From positions 2,900,936-2,964,935 of the forward strand of contig NZ_CM001514.1 of NCBI RefSeq assembly GCF_000263715.2: DNA of 64,000 nt, in the 5' to 3' direction. This DNA comes from Pseudomonas synxantha BG33R. Lineage in GTDB: Bacteria > Pseudomonadota > Gammaproteobacteria > Pseudomonadales > Pseudomonadaceae. Shown piece after piece: positions 16,886 to 25,636 of this stretch. The notes beneath the pieces were generated by a model. It had not been told where the DNA came from and searched no databases. It saw only the letters and a list, made by a program, of their open reading frames with translations. How positions within the stretch are numbered: position 1 is the first letter of the stretch; each line of letters opens with the position of its first letter. The position numbers were made by a program, and so were the translations under genes.

Positions 16886-18595
16886 TTATTCGCTGGGCAG
16901 CGGCGGTGTGCGTGGCGGGATCACGCGTTTGCTGCCGGTGGCTTCAAACGCTGCGGCAAAGCGCAGCAGCGCCGAATCATCATAAGCACGCCCGGCAAAC
17001 GTCAGCCCCACCGGCATACCGATATCCGCCATCAGGCCCATCGGCACGGTGACGGTGGGCACGCCCAGGTGGCGAATCGCAAGGTTACCGTTGGCCACCC
17101 ACACGCCGTTGCTCCAGGCAATGTCGGCAGACGCTTCGTTCACGTCGGCATCGGCCGGGCCTACATCGGCTACGGTCGGGAACAGCACGGCGTCGAGGCC
17201 GAGGTTGTCCATCCAGTCTTCCAGATCCAGGCGCCGGGTTGTTTCCAGGCCACGCAGGCCATCGGGCACGGTACCGATCTGGTCCCACGGTGTGATGCCG
17301 CGTTGGGCCATGCGCACGTATTCATCCATGCCGGCGGCGAGGTCGTCTTCACGGTTGGGCAGGGTACCGGGGTCATGGGGGAAGATCTTTGGTCCGTCCA
17401 CATCCGCCAGGCGGTTGAGCGCCGGATCGTTGTTGGCGCGCAAGAAATCATCAAAGGCCCAGGCAGACAGTTCCCACAGTTCGTCGTGGAGGAACTCCTT
17501 GGACACCAGGCCACGGGTAAACACCGTCGGCGCGCCGGGACGGTCGCCTTCGCAGTTGGACACCAGCGGGAAATCCACCTCGATCACTTCGGCGCCGGCG
17601 GCCTCCAGCGCCTGGCGGGCGGCTTGCCACAACTCGATCACCGTGGCGCGGGTATTGATCCGCTGCCCGGTGGGCCCGCCGATACCGGGTTTTTCGCTGG
17701 TGCCTGCGTCGGGGTCGGCATTGATGTACATGCGCGGCACGCCAAAGCGCCTGCCGGCCAGGCTCTCGCTGCTGGTGGCCAGTGCGGCGTATGAGGCCGG
17801 GCGCACCGAGGTGACGCTGGGGATCGGCACCCAGGGTTGCAGGCGCCACAGGTCGCCGCGCTTGTCGGGGTCTTCGGCCACCACGACGTCGAGCACTTCC
17901 AACAGGTCGGCCATGGTGCGCGCATACGGCACCACGACGTCCATCGTCGGGGTCAATGGCCAGTTGCCGCGTACCGAAATCACCCCACGGGAAGGTGTGT
18001 AGGCACACAAACCATTGTTGGAGGCCGGGCCGCGGCCACTCGACCAGGTTTCTTCAGCCAGGCCAAACGCTGCAAAGCTGGCGGCGGTGGCAGTGCCCGC
18101 GCCATTGGAAGAACCGGACGCAAATGGCGCGGTCAGGTAGTCGGCGTTGTAAGGGCTTTCGGCGCGGCCATACACGCCACGCTGCATACCGCCATTGGCC
18201 ATCGGCGGCATGTTGGTCTTGCCCAGGCAGATAGCGCCACCGGCACGCAGACGCTCAATGGTGAAGGCGTCGCGCTGGGCCACCAGCTTGGCAAACGCCG
18301 GGCTGCCGGATGCGGCCGTCAGACCCTTGACCAGGTAACTGTCCTTGGCCGTGTAGGGAATACCCTCCAGCGGTCCCAGGGTCTGGCCTTTGGCGCGGCG
18401 TGCATCGGACGCCTCGGCTTCTTTCAGGGCGTCAGGGTCACGCACCACCACGGCATTCAGCGCGGTAGCCGTCTGCGGGCCATCGTAGGCATCGATCCGT
18501 GCCAGGTATGCCTGGACCAGTTCAACGGCCGTGGTCTGCCCGGCTTCAAGCGCAGCGCGCAATTGGGCAATGGAGACTTCAGTAACTTGCATCAC
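16886..18595 (-). CDS. Amidase-signature family hydrolase
   Basis: A 569-residue amidase-signature enzyme. The catalytic Lys lies in GIPYTAKDSYLV (about residue 82). The Gly/Ser-rich signature holds the cis-Ser in ASGSSNGAGTATAASFAAFG, and the nucleophilic Ser lies in AEETWSSGRGPASNNGL. A C-terminal section has the typical VPTVTVPMGLM and GLTFAGRAYDDSALLRFAAAFE. It hydrolyses a carboxamide or peptide-like amide; the substrate cannot be told. Two adjacent ATGs occur at 18595 and 18592. The XRE gene lies 55 bases upstream on the same strand and may regulate or be co-transcribed with it. Confidence 0.9.
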   Translation of the reverse strand: MMQVTEVSIAQLRAALEAGQTTAVELVQAYLARIDAYDGPQTATALNAVVVRDPDALKEAEASDARRAKGQTLGPLEGIPYTAKDSYLVKGLTAASGSPAFAKLVAQRDAFTIERLRAGGAICLGKTNMPPMANGGMQRGVYGRAESPYNADYLTAPFASGSSNGAGTATAASFAAFGLAEETWSSGRGPASNNGLCAYTPSRGVISVRGNWPLTPTMDVVVPYARTMADLLEVLDVVVAEDPDKRGDLWRLQPWVPIPSVTSVRPASYAALATSSESLAGRRFGVPRMYINADPDAGTSEKPGIGGPTGQRINTRATVIELWQAARQALEAAGAEVIEVDFPLVSNCEGDRPGAPTVFTRGLVSKEFLHDELWELSAWAFDDFLRANNDPALNRLADVDGPKIFPHDPGTLPNREDDLAAGMDEYVRMAQRGITPWDQIGTVPDGLRGLETTRRLDLEDWMDNLGLDAVLFPTVADVGPADADVNEASADIAWSNGVWVANGNLAIRHLGVPTVTVPMGLMADIGMPVGLTFAGRAYDDSALLRFAAAFEATGSKRVIPPRTPPLPSE

Positions 18596-18649
18596 GTTTT
18601 TTTCGCCGCCTTCACGTGGGGGGATGGCGGCAGTCTACGTACAGATATT

Positions 18650-19438
18650 TCACAAAACCAGCGCGGCATACTTCGCGTAGGCCGCACGCATGACTTGCCA
18701 GGTAGCCTCGTCCGCAGGAATCAGATGCTCGATGCGCAACGAGGTGAGGGTAATGTCCTGAGGCATACCGAAGGTGGTGAAGGTCGACAGGAAGTTCAGC
18801 TCACCGTGCCGCGAATACACGCGTGTCAGCACCAATGGCGGAAGCTCTTGGGGCAGTTGCGTGCTGGCTGGCGCTGGCAGGTTGGCGAGCAGTGCGGCCA
18901 ATCCAGGGTTGCCCAGGGCCTCACGGGCCGCACGCTGCCAGGCCAGGCTACGGATCTCTTCGCCATTGACCAGGTGATCGCCCAGTCCGCCGGATTGCAG
19001 CAGTGTGGCCAGCAGGTTCAAGCCGTCCAGCGCAGTTGGCTGGATGCCGACCAGTTCAAACAACAGGCCGGCACTGGCATTCGCCGCCAACACATCCCAT
19101 TGGCTGCCTATCAGTATTGCCGGTGCGGGGTTGTTCGCGTGCAGCACGTGGTCGAGTGCTTCACGAATCGCCGCCATGCCCGGTGCGGCGAGTGGCGTGG
19201 CTGGATAACGCGGCGCAAAACCGGCGGCGAGGAACACGTGGTTGCAGCGCTCCAACGGTGTTTGCAGTGCCGTCAGCAAATGGTGCAACGTGCCCGCGCT
19301 CGGCTTGGCGCGGCCGGTTTCGATGCAACTCAGATGGCGCTGGGACACGCCGGTCATCAGGGCCAGGTCGAGCTGGCTGAGCTTGGCGTCGCGACGCAGT
19401 TGACGCAACTGTTCGCCAGCGGTGGCAGGGGTATCCAT
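18650..19438 (-). CDS. XRE-family regulator with MmyB-like C-terminal domain
   Basis: A 262-residue regulator. The N-terminal HTH (about 8-65) reads LRQLRRDAKLSQLDLALMTG then VSQRHLSCIETGRAKPS. The remainder resembles the MmyB-like PAS-type ligand-binding domain: IGSQWDVLAANASAGLLFELVG, then LAWQRAAREALGNPGLAALLANL and the family's closing region around LTSLRIEHLIPADEAT. MmyB-type domains bind fatty acids or similar small ligands. It is upstream of the amidase on the same strand and divergent from the DUF2834-like gene. It could control both. Confidence 0.86.
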   Translation of the reverse strand: MDTPATAGEQLRQLRRDAKLSQLDLALMTGVSQRHLSCIETGRAKPSAGTLHHLLTALQTPLERCNHVFLAAGFAPRYPATPLAAPGMAAIREALDHVLHANNPAPAILIGSQWDVLAANASAGLLFELVGIQPTALDGLNLLATLLQSGGLGDHLVNGEEIRSLAWQRAAREALGNPGLAALLANLPAPASTQLPQELPPLVLTRVYSRHGELNFLSTFTTFGMPQDITLTSLRIEHLIPADEATWQVMRAAYAKYAALVL

Positions 19439-19521
19439 GGTTTATTCATAACCTGCGAGGTCATTGCGAAGGGCCGCACCTTATCACTACCTTGGGGCTC
19501 GATCACTCTAAGGAAGGCCCC

Positions 19522-19827
19522 ATGCCAAGACCCTATATCGCCCTGGCCGCACTGCTGGTTTTTTCGCTCTATACCCTGGCGACTCTCCTGACCGCCGAGC
19601 AATCACTGCTCGCGTTTGGAAGGGAACTGATGTCACGGCCCGATACGGCGCAGGTGGTGATCGACCTGTATTTGATGGCTACGCTGGCGTGTGTGTGGAT
19701 GTACCGGGATGGGCGCGGGCGAGGGCGGTCGCTGGCTTCGATGATGCCGTACTTTCTGCTGACGGCGGTGTTTGTGTCGGTGGGCCCGTTGCTTTACATC
19801 GTCATCAATGGATTTCGTGATGATTGA
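19522..19827 (+). CDS. DUF2834-like small membrane protein
   Basis: A 101-residue protein with three hydrophobic helices (about 4-26, 46-60 and 72-94). The layout fits DUF2834: an N-terminal helix, a loop with RELMSRPDTAQVVIDLYLMA, the charged WMYRDGRGRGRS turn, then MPYFLLTAVFVSVGPLLYIV. The ATG at 19522 follows AAGGA with good spacing; an in-frame ATG at 19492 lies in non-hydrophobic sequence. Function unknown. It is divergent from the XRE regulator and separated from the next operon by a REP-type repeat. Confidence 0.7.
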   Translation: MPRPYIALAALLVFSLYTLATLLTAEQSLLAFGRELMSRPDTAQVVIDLYLMATLACVWMYRDGRGRGRSLASMMPYFLLTAVFVSVGPLLYIVINGFRDD

Positions 19828-19867
19828 TTTTCTGCACGTTCATGCCCTGTGCGGGCTGGGCGGTAGG

Positions 19868-19961
19868 GTAGGAGCGAGCCTGCTCGCGAAAAACGTCAGC
19901 GATCACGCGGGCGCCGCGCCGGGGCTGAACGCTTTGCCGGCAAGTTCGCTCCCTGCCAGAC
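19868..19961. repeat. REP-type repeat (GAGCNNGCTCGCG class)
   Basis: GTAGGAGCGAGCCTGCTCGCG at the left and GGCAAGTTCGCTCC at the right are two inverted arms of the second major Pseudomonas intergenic repeat class. The element lies between the convergent DUF2834-like gene and the sugar-binding protein. Confidence 0.65.
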
Positions 19962-20885
19962 TCAAGGATTCATGAACGCCTGGTAGTTCTCCTTGGTGAT
20001 CTGTTGATAGGGAATCGTCAGTTCCGCCGTGTACGGCTGCTGCTTGACCATCTTCACCGCCAAGTCAATGGAGCCCACTGCCTGGCCTTTGTTGTCCTGA
20101 TACACCGTGACCAGCAACTGGCCTTTTTTCACCGCATCCAGACCGGCCGCGCCGCCGTCGCTGCCGGCCACCAGGATGTCCTTGCCCGGTTGCATGCCTG
20201 CCTGGCTGATAGCCATGGCCGCGCCGATCGCCATTTCATCGGCATTGGCCACCACGGCATCGATTTTGCGCCCGGATACGATCCAGTTGTTCATCAGGTC
20301 AATCGCCTTGCCGCGCTGCCATTCGGCGCTTTGTTCCTCGACAATCTTGATGTCGGGGTAGTCCTTGAGCACGGTTTTCACCCCCAACGTGCGGTTGTGG
20401 GTCGCGTTGTTGGAGAGCAGCCCGAGCATGATCGCCAGGTTACCCTTGCCTCCCATTTTTTCGGCCAGGTAGCGCATCTGGATTTCACCCGCTTTGATCT
20501 CGTCCGAGCCGACATAGCCCACGCCGGCCGGCACCTCCTTGAACTCCGGGCGACGGTTGACATACACCAGCGGGATCTTGGCTTGCTGGGCGTTGAGGGT
20601 CATTTTCTGGGTGGCTGCGGTGTCTACCGCGTTGACGATAATTGCGTCCATACCCTGGGCGGTGAAGTTCTGCACCTGGTTGAGTTGGCGCACTACATCG
20701 CCCTGGGCGTCTTCGAATTGCAGGGTGACATCAGGCAGTTCCTTGGCGTGGGCGGCCATGTAGTCGCGCATTTGCGCAAGGAATACGTCGTCCACCTGGG
20801 CGATGCTCACGCCTATACGAATATCGGCAAATGCCCAGGGACTGATCGCAAGGGTCAGCAGTGTCGCAAGGAGTTGCTTTTTCAT
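19962..20885 (-). CDS. Sugar ABC-type substrate-binding protein (RbsB/PBP1 fold)
   Basis: A 307-residue periplasmic binding protein of the ribose/inositol class. The signal peptide is MKKQLLATLLTLAISPWAFA. The mature start, DIRIGVSIAQVDDVFLAQMRD, resembles RbsB-type proteins. Conserved items include GMDAIIVNAVDTAAT, VPAGVGYVGSDEIKAGEIQM and AVVANADEMAIGAAMAI. The ATG at 20885 starts the signal peptide; the frame extends ten codons upstream without support. It is the last gene of an operon behind an SDR and a phytanoyl-CoA-dioxygenase-like gene. No ABC ATPase or permease gene is nearby, so it is an orphan here. Substrate unknown, perhaps an inositol or sugar acid given the neighbouring dehydrogenase. 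Confidence 0.88.
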   Translation of the reverse strand: MKKQLLATLLTLAISPWAFADIRIGVSIAQVDDVFLAQMRDYMAAHAKELPDVTLQFEDAQGDVVRQLNQVQNFTAQGMDAIIVNAVDTAATQKMTLNAQQAKIPLVYVNRRPEFKEVPAGVGYVGSDEIKAGEIQMRYLAEKMGGKGNLAIMLGLLSNNATHNRTLGVKTVLKDYPDIKIVEEQSAEWQRGKAIDLMNNWIVSGRKIDAVVANADEMAIGAAMAISQAGMQPGKDILVAGSDGGAAGLDAVKKGQLLVTVYQDNKGQAVGSIDLAVKMVKQQPYTAELTIPYQQITKENYQAFMNP

Positions 20886-20924
20886 GGTTTGCTCCGTTGT
20901 TTTTGTTGTTGTCAAAGCAGCGAT

Positions 20925-22049
20925 TCACGCTTGGCGCTTGGCCCGCAGATGCGCCACGGCGGTGGCGAAGTCCGCGTAGGGCCAGCGTTCGTCAAGGGCT
21001 TGCAGCATCAGCTGTTGCCCGGTCTGAGGGGCCAGGCCCTGCAAGGGTGGGTCGGTGTCGAGGTTGGTGGGGAAGGAATAACCGTCTGCTGTACAGGCGA
21101 TCACGGCGTGGGTATTCAGGTTGGGGTTGGCCAGCAGCACCGGGTAGACCGCCAGCATCATGCGGTCGCGGTCGAGTGCTTCCATCGGTTTGCCGAACGC
21201 CGAGGAAATTTGCAGCAGGTTGGCCATGCGCTGGCGATCGGTCGTGCGGTTGGTGCCGGCGGCGTGGAACAGGGCGGGGTTGAAAAACAGCAAGTCGCCC
21301 TTGTTCAGAGGCAATTGCACGGCGTGTTGCTGGAAGTAGTCGATAAACTCCGGGCGGCGCCAGGCCAGGTAACCCAGGGCGTACTGTTGGGAAAACGGCA
21401 GCAGTAGGGTCGGGCCGGTTTCCAGCGGCATGTCCGAATGAGCGATAGCACCCTGTAGCGTCAGATACTGCGACAGCACATGCAGCGGCAGCGGAAAACG
21501 CTCCACCACTTCATTGGACTGGAAGCCCAGGTGATAGTCGCGGTGTGGCTGCTGTGCCTGGCCGCCGGGGCGCACTACATTGACCTGCGCCGTTACCTGG
21601 AAGCCCGGCCCTAACCAGGCTTCAGCAATCAACTCCAATAGAGGATTGGCGTAGTACTCGGCAAAGGACTCGGGGGACTGCAAGGCAGTCTTTTGCAACG
21701 AGTTCCATATCCGCCCATTGCTGCCGGGCCTGGCAAAGTGATCGGCGGCCACGCCTTGGGTGGCCTCATGGGCAAAGATCGCTTCGAATACCTGGCTGTG
21801 GCGGTCCACGACTTCCAGGTCTTCATAGGCTTGGCGCACCACCATCACACCAGGCCCGTCACGGAACAGGCCATGCAGTTCGTTCATGACGGTCAGTCGG
21901 TCGTTGTTGCGCAAGGTGTGGGCCTGATAGATCGGCACATTGCCTTGCACCTCAAGGCACAACGGGTAGTCGCCGGGGTTGACGCACTGCGCACAAATGC
22001 GGCTGAAGTCGGCCAGGCGCACGGCATTGCTGGTTACGAAGGCGGACAT
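20925..22049 (-). CDS. Phytanoyl-CoA dioxygenase (PhyH) family protein
   Basis: A 374-residue Fe(II)/2-oxoglutarate dioxygenase-like protein. The metal-binding HxD lies in QPHRDYHLGF, and the distal His is in NPALFHAAGTNRTTDRQRM, whose Arg pair would bind 2-oxoglutarate. ETGPTLLLPFSQQ and NKGDLLFFNPALFH are standard PhyH beta-barrel segments. Its ATG overlaps the stop of the upstream SDR (TAATG), so the two are translationally coupled. The sugar-binding protein follows 39 bases later. Substrate unknown; PhyH enzymes hydroxylate varied small molecules. The operon context suggests a step in catabolism of a modified sugar or cyclitol (inference). Confidence 0.83.
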   Translation of the reverse strand: MSAFVTSNAVRLADFSRICAQCVNPGDYPLCLEVQGNVPIYQAHTLRNNDRLTVMNELHGLFRDGPGVMVVRQAYEDLEVVDRHSQVFEAIFAHEATQGVAADHFARPGSNGRIWNSLQKTALQSPESFAEYYANPLLELIAEAWLGPGFQVTAQVNVVRPGGQAQQPHRDYHLGFQSNEVVERFPLPLHVLSQYLTLQGAIAHSDMPLETGPTLLLPFSQQYALGYLAWRRPEFIDYFQQHAVQLPLNKGDLLFFNPALFHAAGTNRTTDRQRMANLLQISSAFGKPMEALDRDRMMLAVYPVLLANPNLNTHAVIACTADGYSFPTNLDTDPPLQGLAPQTGQQLMLQALDERWPYADFATAVAHLRAKRQA

Positions 22050-22894
22050 TATGCACCTCCGGGCAGGCTCAGGGCCTTGTGAGGTTGCGGGGTGCTGCTG
22101 TCGGTGCAGCCGACCACGCCTTGCTCCAGGTCGATCACCGCGCCGCTCATCATTCCAGACTCAGTGGACAGCAAAAACGCCACGCTACGTGCCACTTCTT
22201 CGGGCTTGAGCAGACGGCCAAACGGCTGGGCGTGTTCGGCCTCGGCGAGCCAGCCGTCCTGGGCACCGTGATAGTGGCGCTGGATCTGATCTTCGTGGGG
22301 CGTGTCCATCCAACCGATATTCAAGCCATTCACGCGGATGCGGTTGCGCAAGGCGCTGAAAGCGACGTTCTTGGTCAGGATTGCCAGCGCGCCCTTGGAC
22401 GCGGCATAGGCACTCAAGAACGATTGCCCGCCATGCCCGGTGACGCTCTGGATATTCACCACCGCACCTTCCACGCCCTTGCTGATCATCAACTTGAGCG
22501 CTTCCTGCATCAGAAAAAATGGTGCTCGCACATTCACCGCAAACAGGCGCTCGAAGAGTTGCGGCGAGGTGTCCAGAATGGTGCCACGGTCAGACATGCC
22601 GGCGCAGTTCACCAAGCCATGCAAAGTGCCGAAATGCGTGCGTGCCGCCTCGATGATCGCGCGGCAATCCTCGACTTTTTCCAGGTCGGCCTCGACAAAA
22701 AATGCCTGGCAGCCCAGTTGCGCCAACTGGCGCACCTGCTCCTGGCCTTCGATACGGCGGCGTCCACAAATGATCAGCCCGGCCGCACCCCGGCGAGCCA
22801 GGGTATGGGCCACCGCCGCGCCGAGGCCCTGGGTGCTGCCGGTGACGACAAAGTATTGGCTGTTGAACGAGGTCGCAAGATTGGTGTGGGGCAT
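22049..22894 (-). CDS. Short-chain dehydrogenase/reductase
   Basis: A 281-residue classical SDR. It has TGSTQGLGAAVAHTLARRG (nucleotide-binding TGxxxGxG at about 18-25), NCAGMSDRG for the NNAG-type motif, catalytic Ser in VNIQSVTGHGG, and YAASK with the active Tyr and Lys. A C-terminal tail of about 25 residues follows the usual end, after SGAVIDLEQG. It is first in the SDR-PhyH-binding-protein operon and is divergent from a LacI regulator, 123 bases away. Substrate unknown. Confidence 0.9.
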   Translation of the reverse strand: MPHTNLATSFNSQYFVVTGSTQGLGAAVAHTLARRGAAGLIICGRRRIEGQEQVRQLAQLGCQAFFVEADLEKVEDCRAIIEAARTHFGTLHGLVNCAGMSDRGTILDTSPQLFERLFAVNVRAPFFLMQEALKLMISKGVEGAVVNIQSVTGHGGQSFLSAYAASKGALAILTKNVAFSALRNRIRVNGLNIGWMDTPHEDQIQRHYHGAQDGWLAEAEHAQPFGRLLKPEEVARSVAFLLSTESGMMSGAVIDLEQGVVGCTDSSTPQPHKALSLPGGA

Positions 22895-22948
22895 TGGGCT
22901 CTCCTGGAGTTTTTGTTGTTTTGCTCGCTCGGCTCGACGCCGGACAAA

Positions 22949-23008
22949 ACTGAGACTAGCATTGCAAAACCTCAGTAAAGCCCAAAAAAGACCTCAAAAA
23001 GACCTCAG
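22949..23008. promoter_or_regulatory. Inverted and direct repeats in the SDR/lacI divergent promoter
   Basis: ACTGAG (22949-22954) and CTCAGT (22971-22976) form an inverted repeat with a 16-base spacer. Just after it, AAAAAGACCTCA occurs twice in tandem (about 22985-23008), directly before the lacI start at 23018. These are plausible operators for the LacI protein; binding is inference. Confidence 0.35.
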
Positions 23009-23017
23009 GCGAAAACC

Positions 23018-24043
23018 ATGCTCGAACGCGCAAAACACTTTTCCGTCAAGCAGCTCGCCACTCAGGCAGGCGTCAGCAAAGCCACAGTCGACCGCGTGCT
23101 GCACCAGCGTGGCAGCGTGCATGCGCAGACCCGTCGGCGTATCGAGCAGGCGCTGGAGGAGTTGGAGGCCCAGGAAAAAAACGGCCTGGCCGTGGGGCGC
23201 ACGTTCCATGTGGACGTGATCATGCATACGCCCCAGCGGTTCAGCGCGGCGGTGCAGGTGGCGATCGTGGCGCAACTGGCCAGCCTCGCGCCGTTTCGCA
23301 TTGCGCCGCGCTTTCATCTGTTCGAAGAGATCGAGCCCCAGGCTATGCACGATCAATTGCTGCGCTGCCTCGAAACAGGCAGCCAGGGCGTGGTGCTCAA
23401 GGCCGCCGATGAGCCAGCGGTGAACTTGGCCGTCAAGCAACTGATTGCGGCCGGCATTCCGGTGGTGACCCTGGTGACTGACCTGCCCCAGAGCGAGCGC
23501 GTCGGCTATGTGGGCATGGACAATCGCACTGCCGGCCAGACCGCCGCCTACCTGATGTCGAACTGGCTGCCGAACGTGCCCCAGGACGTCGCGGTGGTGA
23601 TCGGCAGTGAATTGTTCCGGGGTGAAGAAGAACGCGAAATGGGCTTTCGCACCTGGCTGCGCGGCCGCGCCGAGCACTTGCGGGTATTGGAGATCAGCGG
23701 CGGCTACGGCGTATACGAGCGCACCTTCGAGCGAGTGACCCAGGCGCTGCAGCAGCATCCCGGGCTCAAGGCGGTGTACAGCGTCGGCGGCGGCAACCGT
23801 GCGATTGTCGACGCCTTTGCCGCTCGGAATCGCCCGCTGGACGTCTTTATCGGCCACGACCTCGACGAAGAAAACCGCCAGTTGCTAAGGGAAGAAAAAG
23901 TCGCGGCAATCATCGACCACAACTTGCAGATCGATGCCCGCCACGTGTTCCTGTACATCCTGCAGTACCACCGGTTATGGAAGACCGGGCCGATTGCGCC
24001 GTCACAGGTGCAGATCGTCACGCCGTTCAACCTGCCGGACTGA
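23018..24043 (+). CDS. LacI-family transcriptional regulator
   Basis: A 341-residue LacI/GalR regulator. The HTH covers about 8-55, with VKQLATQAGVSKATVDRVLHQ and a hinge region including RIEQALEELE. The sugar-binding core resembles periplasmic binding proteins: GVVLKAADEPAVN, VTLVTDLPQSERVGYVGMDN, and KAVYSVGGGNRAIVDAF. It is divergent from the SDR-PhyH-binding-protein operon and 43 bases upstream of the IolG-like gene, so it probably controls both. The TVDRVLH variant of the recognition helix belongs to the branch found beside inositol-type genes (recollection, not checked). Confidence 0.9.
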   Translation: MLERAKHFSVKQLATQAGVSKATVDRVLHQRGSVHAQTRRRIEQALEELEAQEKNGLAVGRTFHVDVIMHTPQRFSAAVQVAIVAQLASLAPFRIAPRFHLFEEIEPQAMHDQLLRCLETGSQGVVLKAADEPAVNLAVKQLIAAGIPVVTLVTDLPQSERVGYVGMDNRTAGQTAAYLMSNWLPNVPQDVAVVIGSELFRGEEEREMGFRTWLRGRAEHLRVLEISGGYGVYERTFERVTQALQQHPGLKAVYSVGGGNRAIVDAFAARNRPLDVFIGHDLDEENRQLLREEKVAAIIDHNLQIDARHVFLYILQYHRLWKTGPIAPSQVQIVTPFNLPD

Positions 24044-24086
24044 AGCTCTGAAACTACAAATCCAATAACGATTCAGGAGTTCGACC

Positions 24087-25091
24087 ATGCTACGTATTGC
24101 CGTTCTAGGTGCGGGGCGCATCGCCAAGATCCACGCCGCCAACGTCGCTGCCCATCCCAACGCCACGCTGGTGCTGGTGGCCGACCCCTGGCGCGAAGGC
24201 GTCGATGCCCTGAGCACGCAGTTGGGATGTGAAGCAGCATACGACTGCGCCGCCGTGCTGAACCGCAAGGACATCGACGCAGTGGTGATCGGCACGCCCA
24301 CCGACACCCATATCGACCTGTTGCTGGCCGCCGTGGCCCAGGGCAAGGCGGTACTCTGTGAAAAGCCCATCGACCTGGATATCGCCAAGGCGCGCAGCGC
24401 AGCACAAACCGTGGAGCGTCAGGGCGGCAAGGTGATGCTTGGCTTCAACCGCCGTTTCGACCCGGACATGCTGCGGCTGCGCCAGGCCTTGGACGCCGGC
24501 CAGATCGGCGCAGTGCGCCAGGTGATCATTACCAGCCGCGACCCCGGCCTGGCTCCGCGCGAGTATCTGGAACATTCCGGTGGCATCCTGCGCGATATGA
24601 CTATCCACGACTTCGACACTGCCCGGCACTTGCTGGGTGAAGAGCCGGTGCAAGTCAGCGCCTTCGCCAGCCGCCTGGTAGACCCGAGCCTGGAACAGAT
24701 TGACGACTACGACAGCGTGATGGTCCTGCTGCGCACCGCCTCGGGCAAGCAATGCCATATCAACTGCTGCCGCCAGGCGGTGTATGGCTACGATCAACGT
24801 GTAGAAGTCTCCGGCGCCAGCGGCGTACTGCTCACCGATAACCACAGGCCCAGTACCTTGCGACACTGGAGTGCTGAACACACTGAAGCACTGGAGCCGT
24901 TGCAGCACTTTTTCCTTGAGCGCTATGCGGATGCCTATCGTAATGAGTTGATGCAGTTTGTCGATGCGCTGAATGAGGGGCGTGAGTTGCCCACCGGCAT
25001 GCGTGATGGGCTGTATGCCTTGCACCTGGCTGACTGTGCGTTGGAGTCGGTTAAGACGGGGCGCAGCGTGGCCGTTTGTTATGACCGGTAG
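24087..25091 (+). CDS. Gfo/Idh/MocA-family dehydrogenase (inositol 2-dehydrogenase-like)
   Basis: A 334-residue NAD-dependent dehydrogenase. The Rossmann fold starts LRIAVLGAGRIAKIHAANVAAHP. The active-site CEKPIDLDI holds the catalytic Lys (about residue 93), and GFNRRFDPDMLRLRQAL is typical of IolG. The second domain has GGILRDMTIHDFDTARHLLG with the catalytic Asp and His. It likely oxidises myo-inositol, scyllo-inositol or a related cyclitol or sugar. The rest of the iol pathway is not in this window. It is the second gene after lacI. A REP fragment and the 0.4-kb repeat copy B follow directly. Confidence 0.88.
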   Translation: MLRIAVLGAGRIAKIHAANVAAHPNATLVLVADPWREGVDALSTQLGCEAAYDCAAVLNRKDIDAVVIGTPTDTHIDLLLAAVAQGKAVLCEKPIDLDIAKARSAAQTVERQGGKVMLGFNRRFDPDMLRLRQALDAGQIGAVRQVIITSRDPGLAPREYLEHSGGILRDMTIHDFDTARHLLGEEPVQVSAFASRLVDPSLEQIDDYDSVMVLLRTASGKQCHINCCRQAVYGYDQRVEVSGASGVLLTDNHRPSTLRHWSAEHTEALEPLQHFFLERYADAYRNELMQFVDALNEGRELPTGMRDGLYALHLADCALESVKTGRSVAVCYDR

Positions 25092-25132
25092 GTTACGCGG
25101 CGTAAATGGGGGGGCTTGCCCCCGATGGCCAT

Positions 25133-25544
25133 AGGTATCTACACAACTTGATAGCAACCGACGGTAACCACGATGCGAAGCGAGCCGCTCTTGATCTTGA
25201 TCTGCTTTTGATCTGAGGCGCCCCGTTAAACCACGCTGGCCGTAATTCGCCATGGATTTGGGGGGTAAACCGGCAGGGATGCCGGTTTAGCCGCCCCGCG
25301 CCATGGATGGCGCGTGGCGGCGGCCCCCCAAATCCATGGCGGATTACGGGCACACCGAGCCTAAGCGAGGTGCCGAGTGGTGGGGCAAGAGCGTTTGGGT
25401 TACTTTTGCGCTTTTCAAAAGTGACCCGCTGTAAAAGCGGAACCAATAGCAGCCGTTACCCAAATAACGGATATGTACTCGGTCTGATCCAGCACCCTGG
25501 TCGACCCTGAGGCCGCCATCGGGAGCAAGCCCCCTCCCACAGTT
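25133..25544 (-). repeat. 0.4-kb dispersed structured repeat, copy B (inverted)
   Basis: Reverse-complement counterpart of 16461-16865. On the minus strand it begins with the GTGGGAGGGGGCTTGCTCCC end at 25543 and ends GTTGTGTAGATACC at 25133. REP fragments flank it (GGGGGGCTTGCCCCC at 25110-25125 and GCAAGTCCCTCCCACA at 25590-25605). The copy has a six-base insertion (one extra GATCTT unit) and a stop codon relative to copy A. It fills the gap 25092-25636 with no supported gene. The small frame at 25307-25510 has no sign of being a gene. Confidence 0.85.
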
Positions 25545-25636
25545 TCGGCGTCGCACCAAAGTTGTGAAGATACCTATGCTTACCGGGCGCAAGTCCCTCC
25601 CACAGTTTGATCAGGTAAATACTCACCTGCCTTCGT

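Noticed and set aside
25307..25510. 67-residue plus-strand frame inside repeat copy B
   Set aside because: Same reasoning; its counterpart in copy A lies inside the spurious frame above, and no ribosome site or family match supports it.
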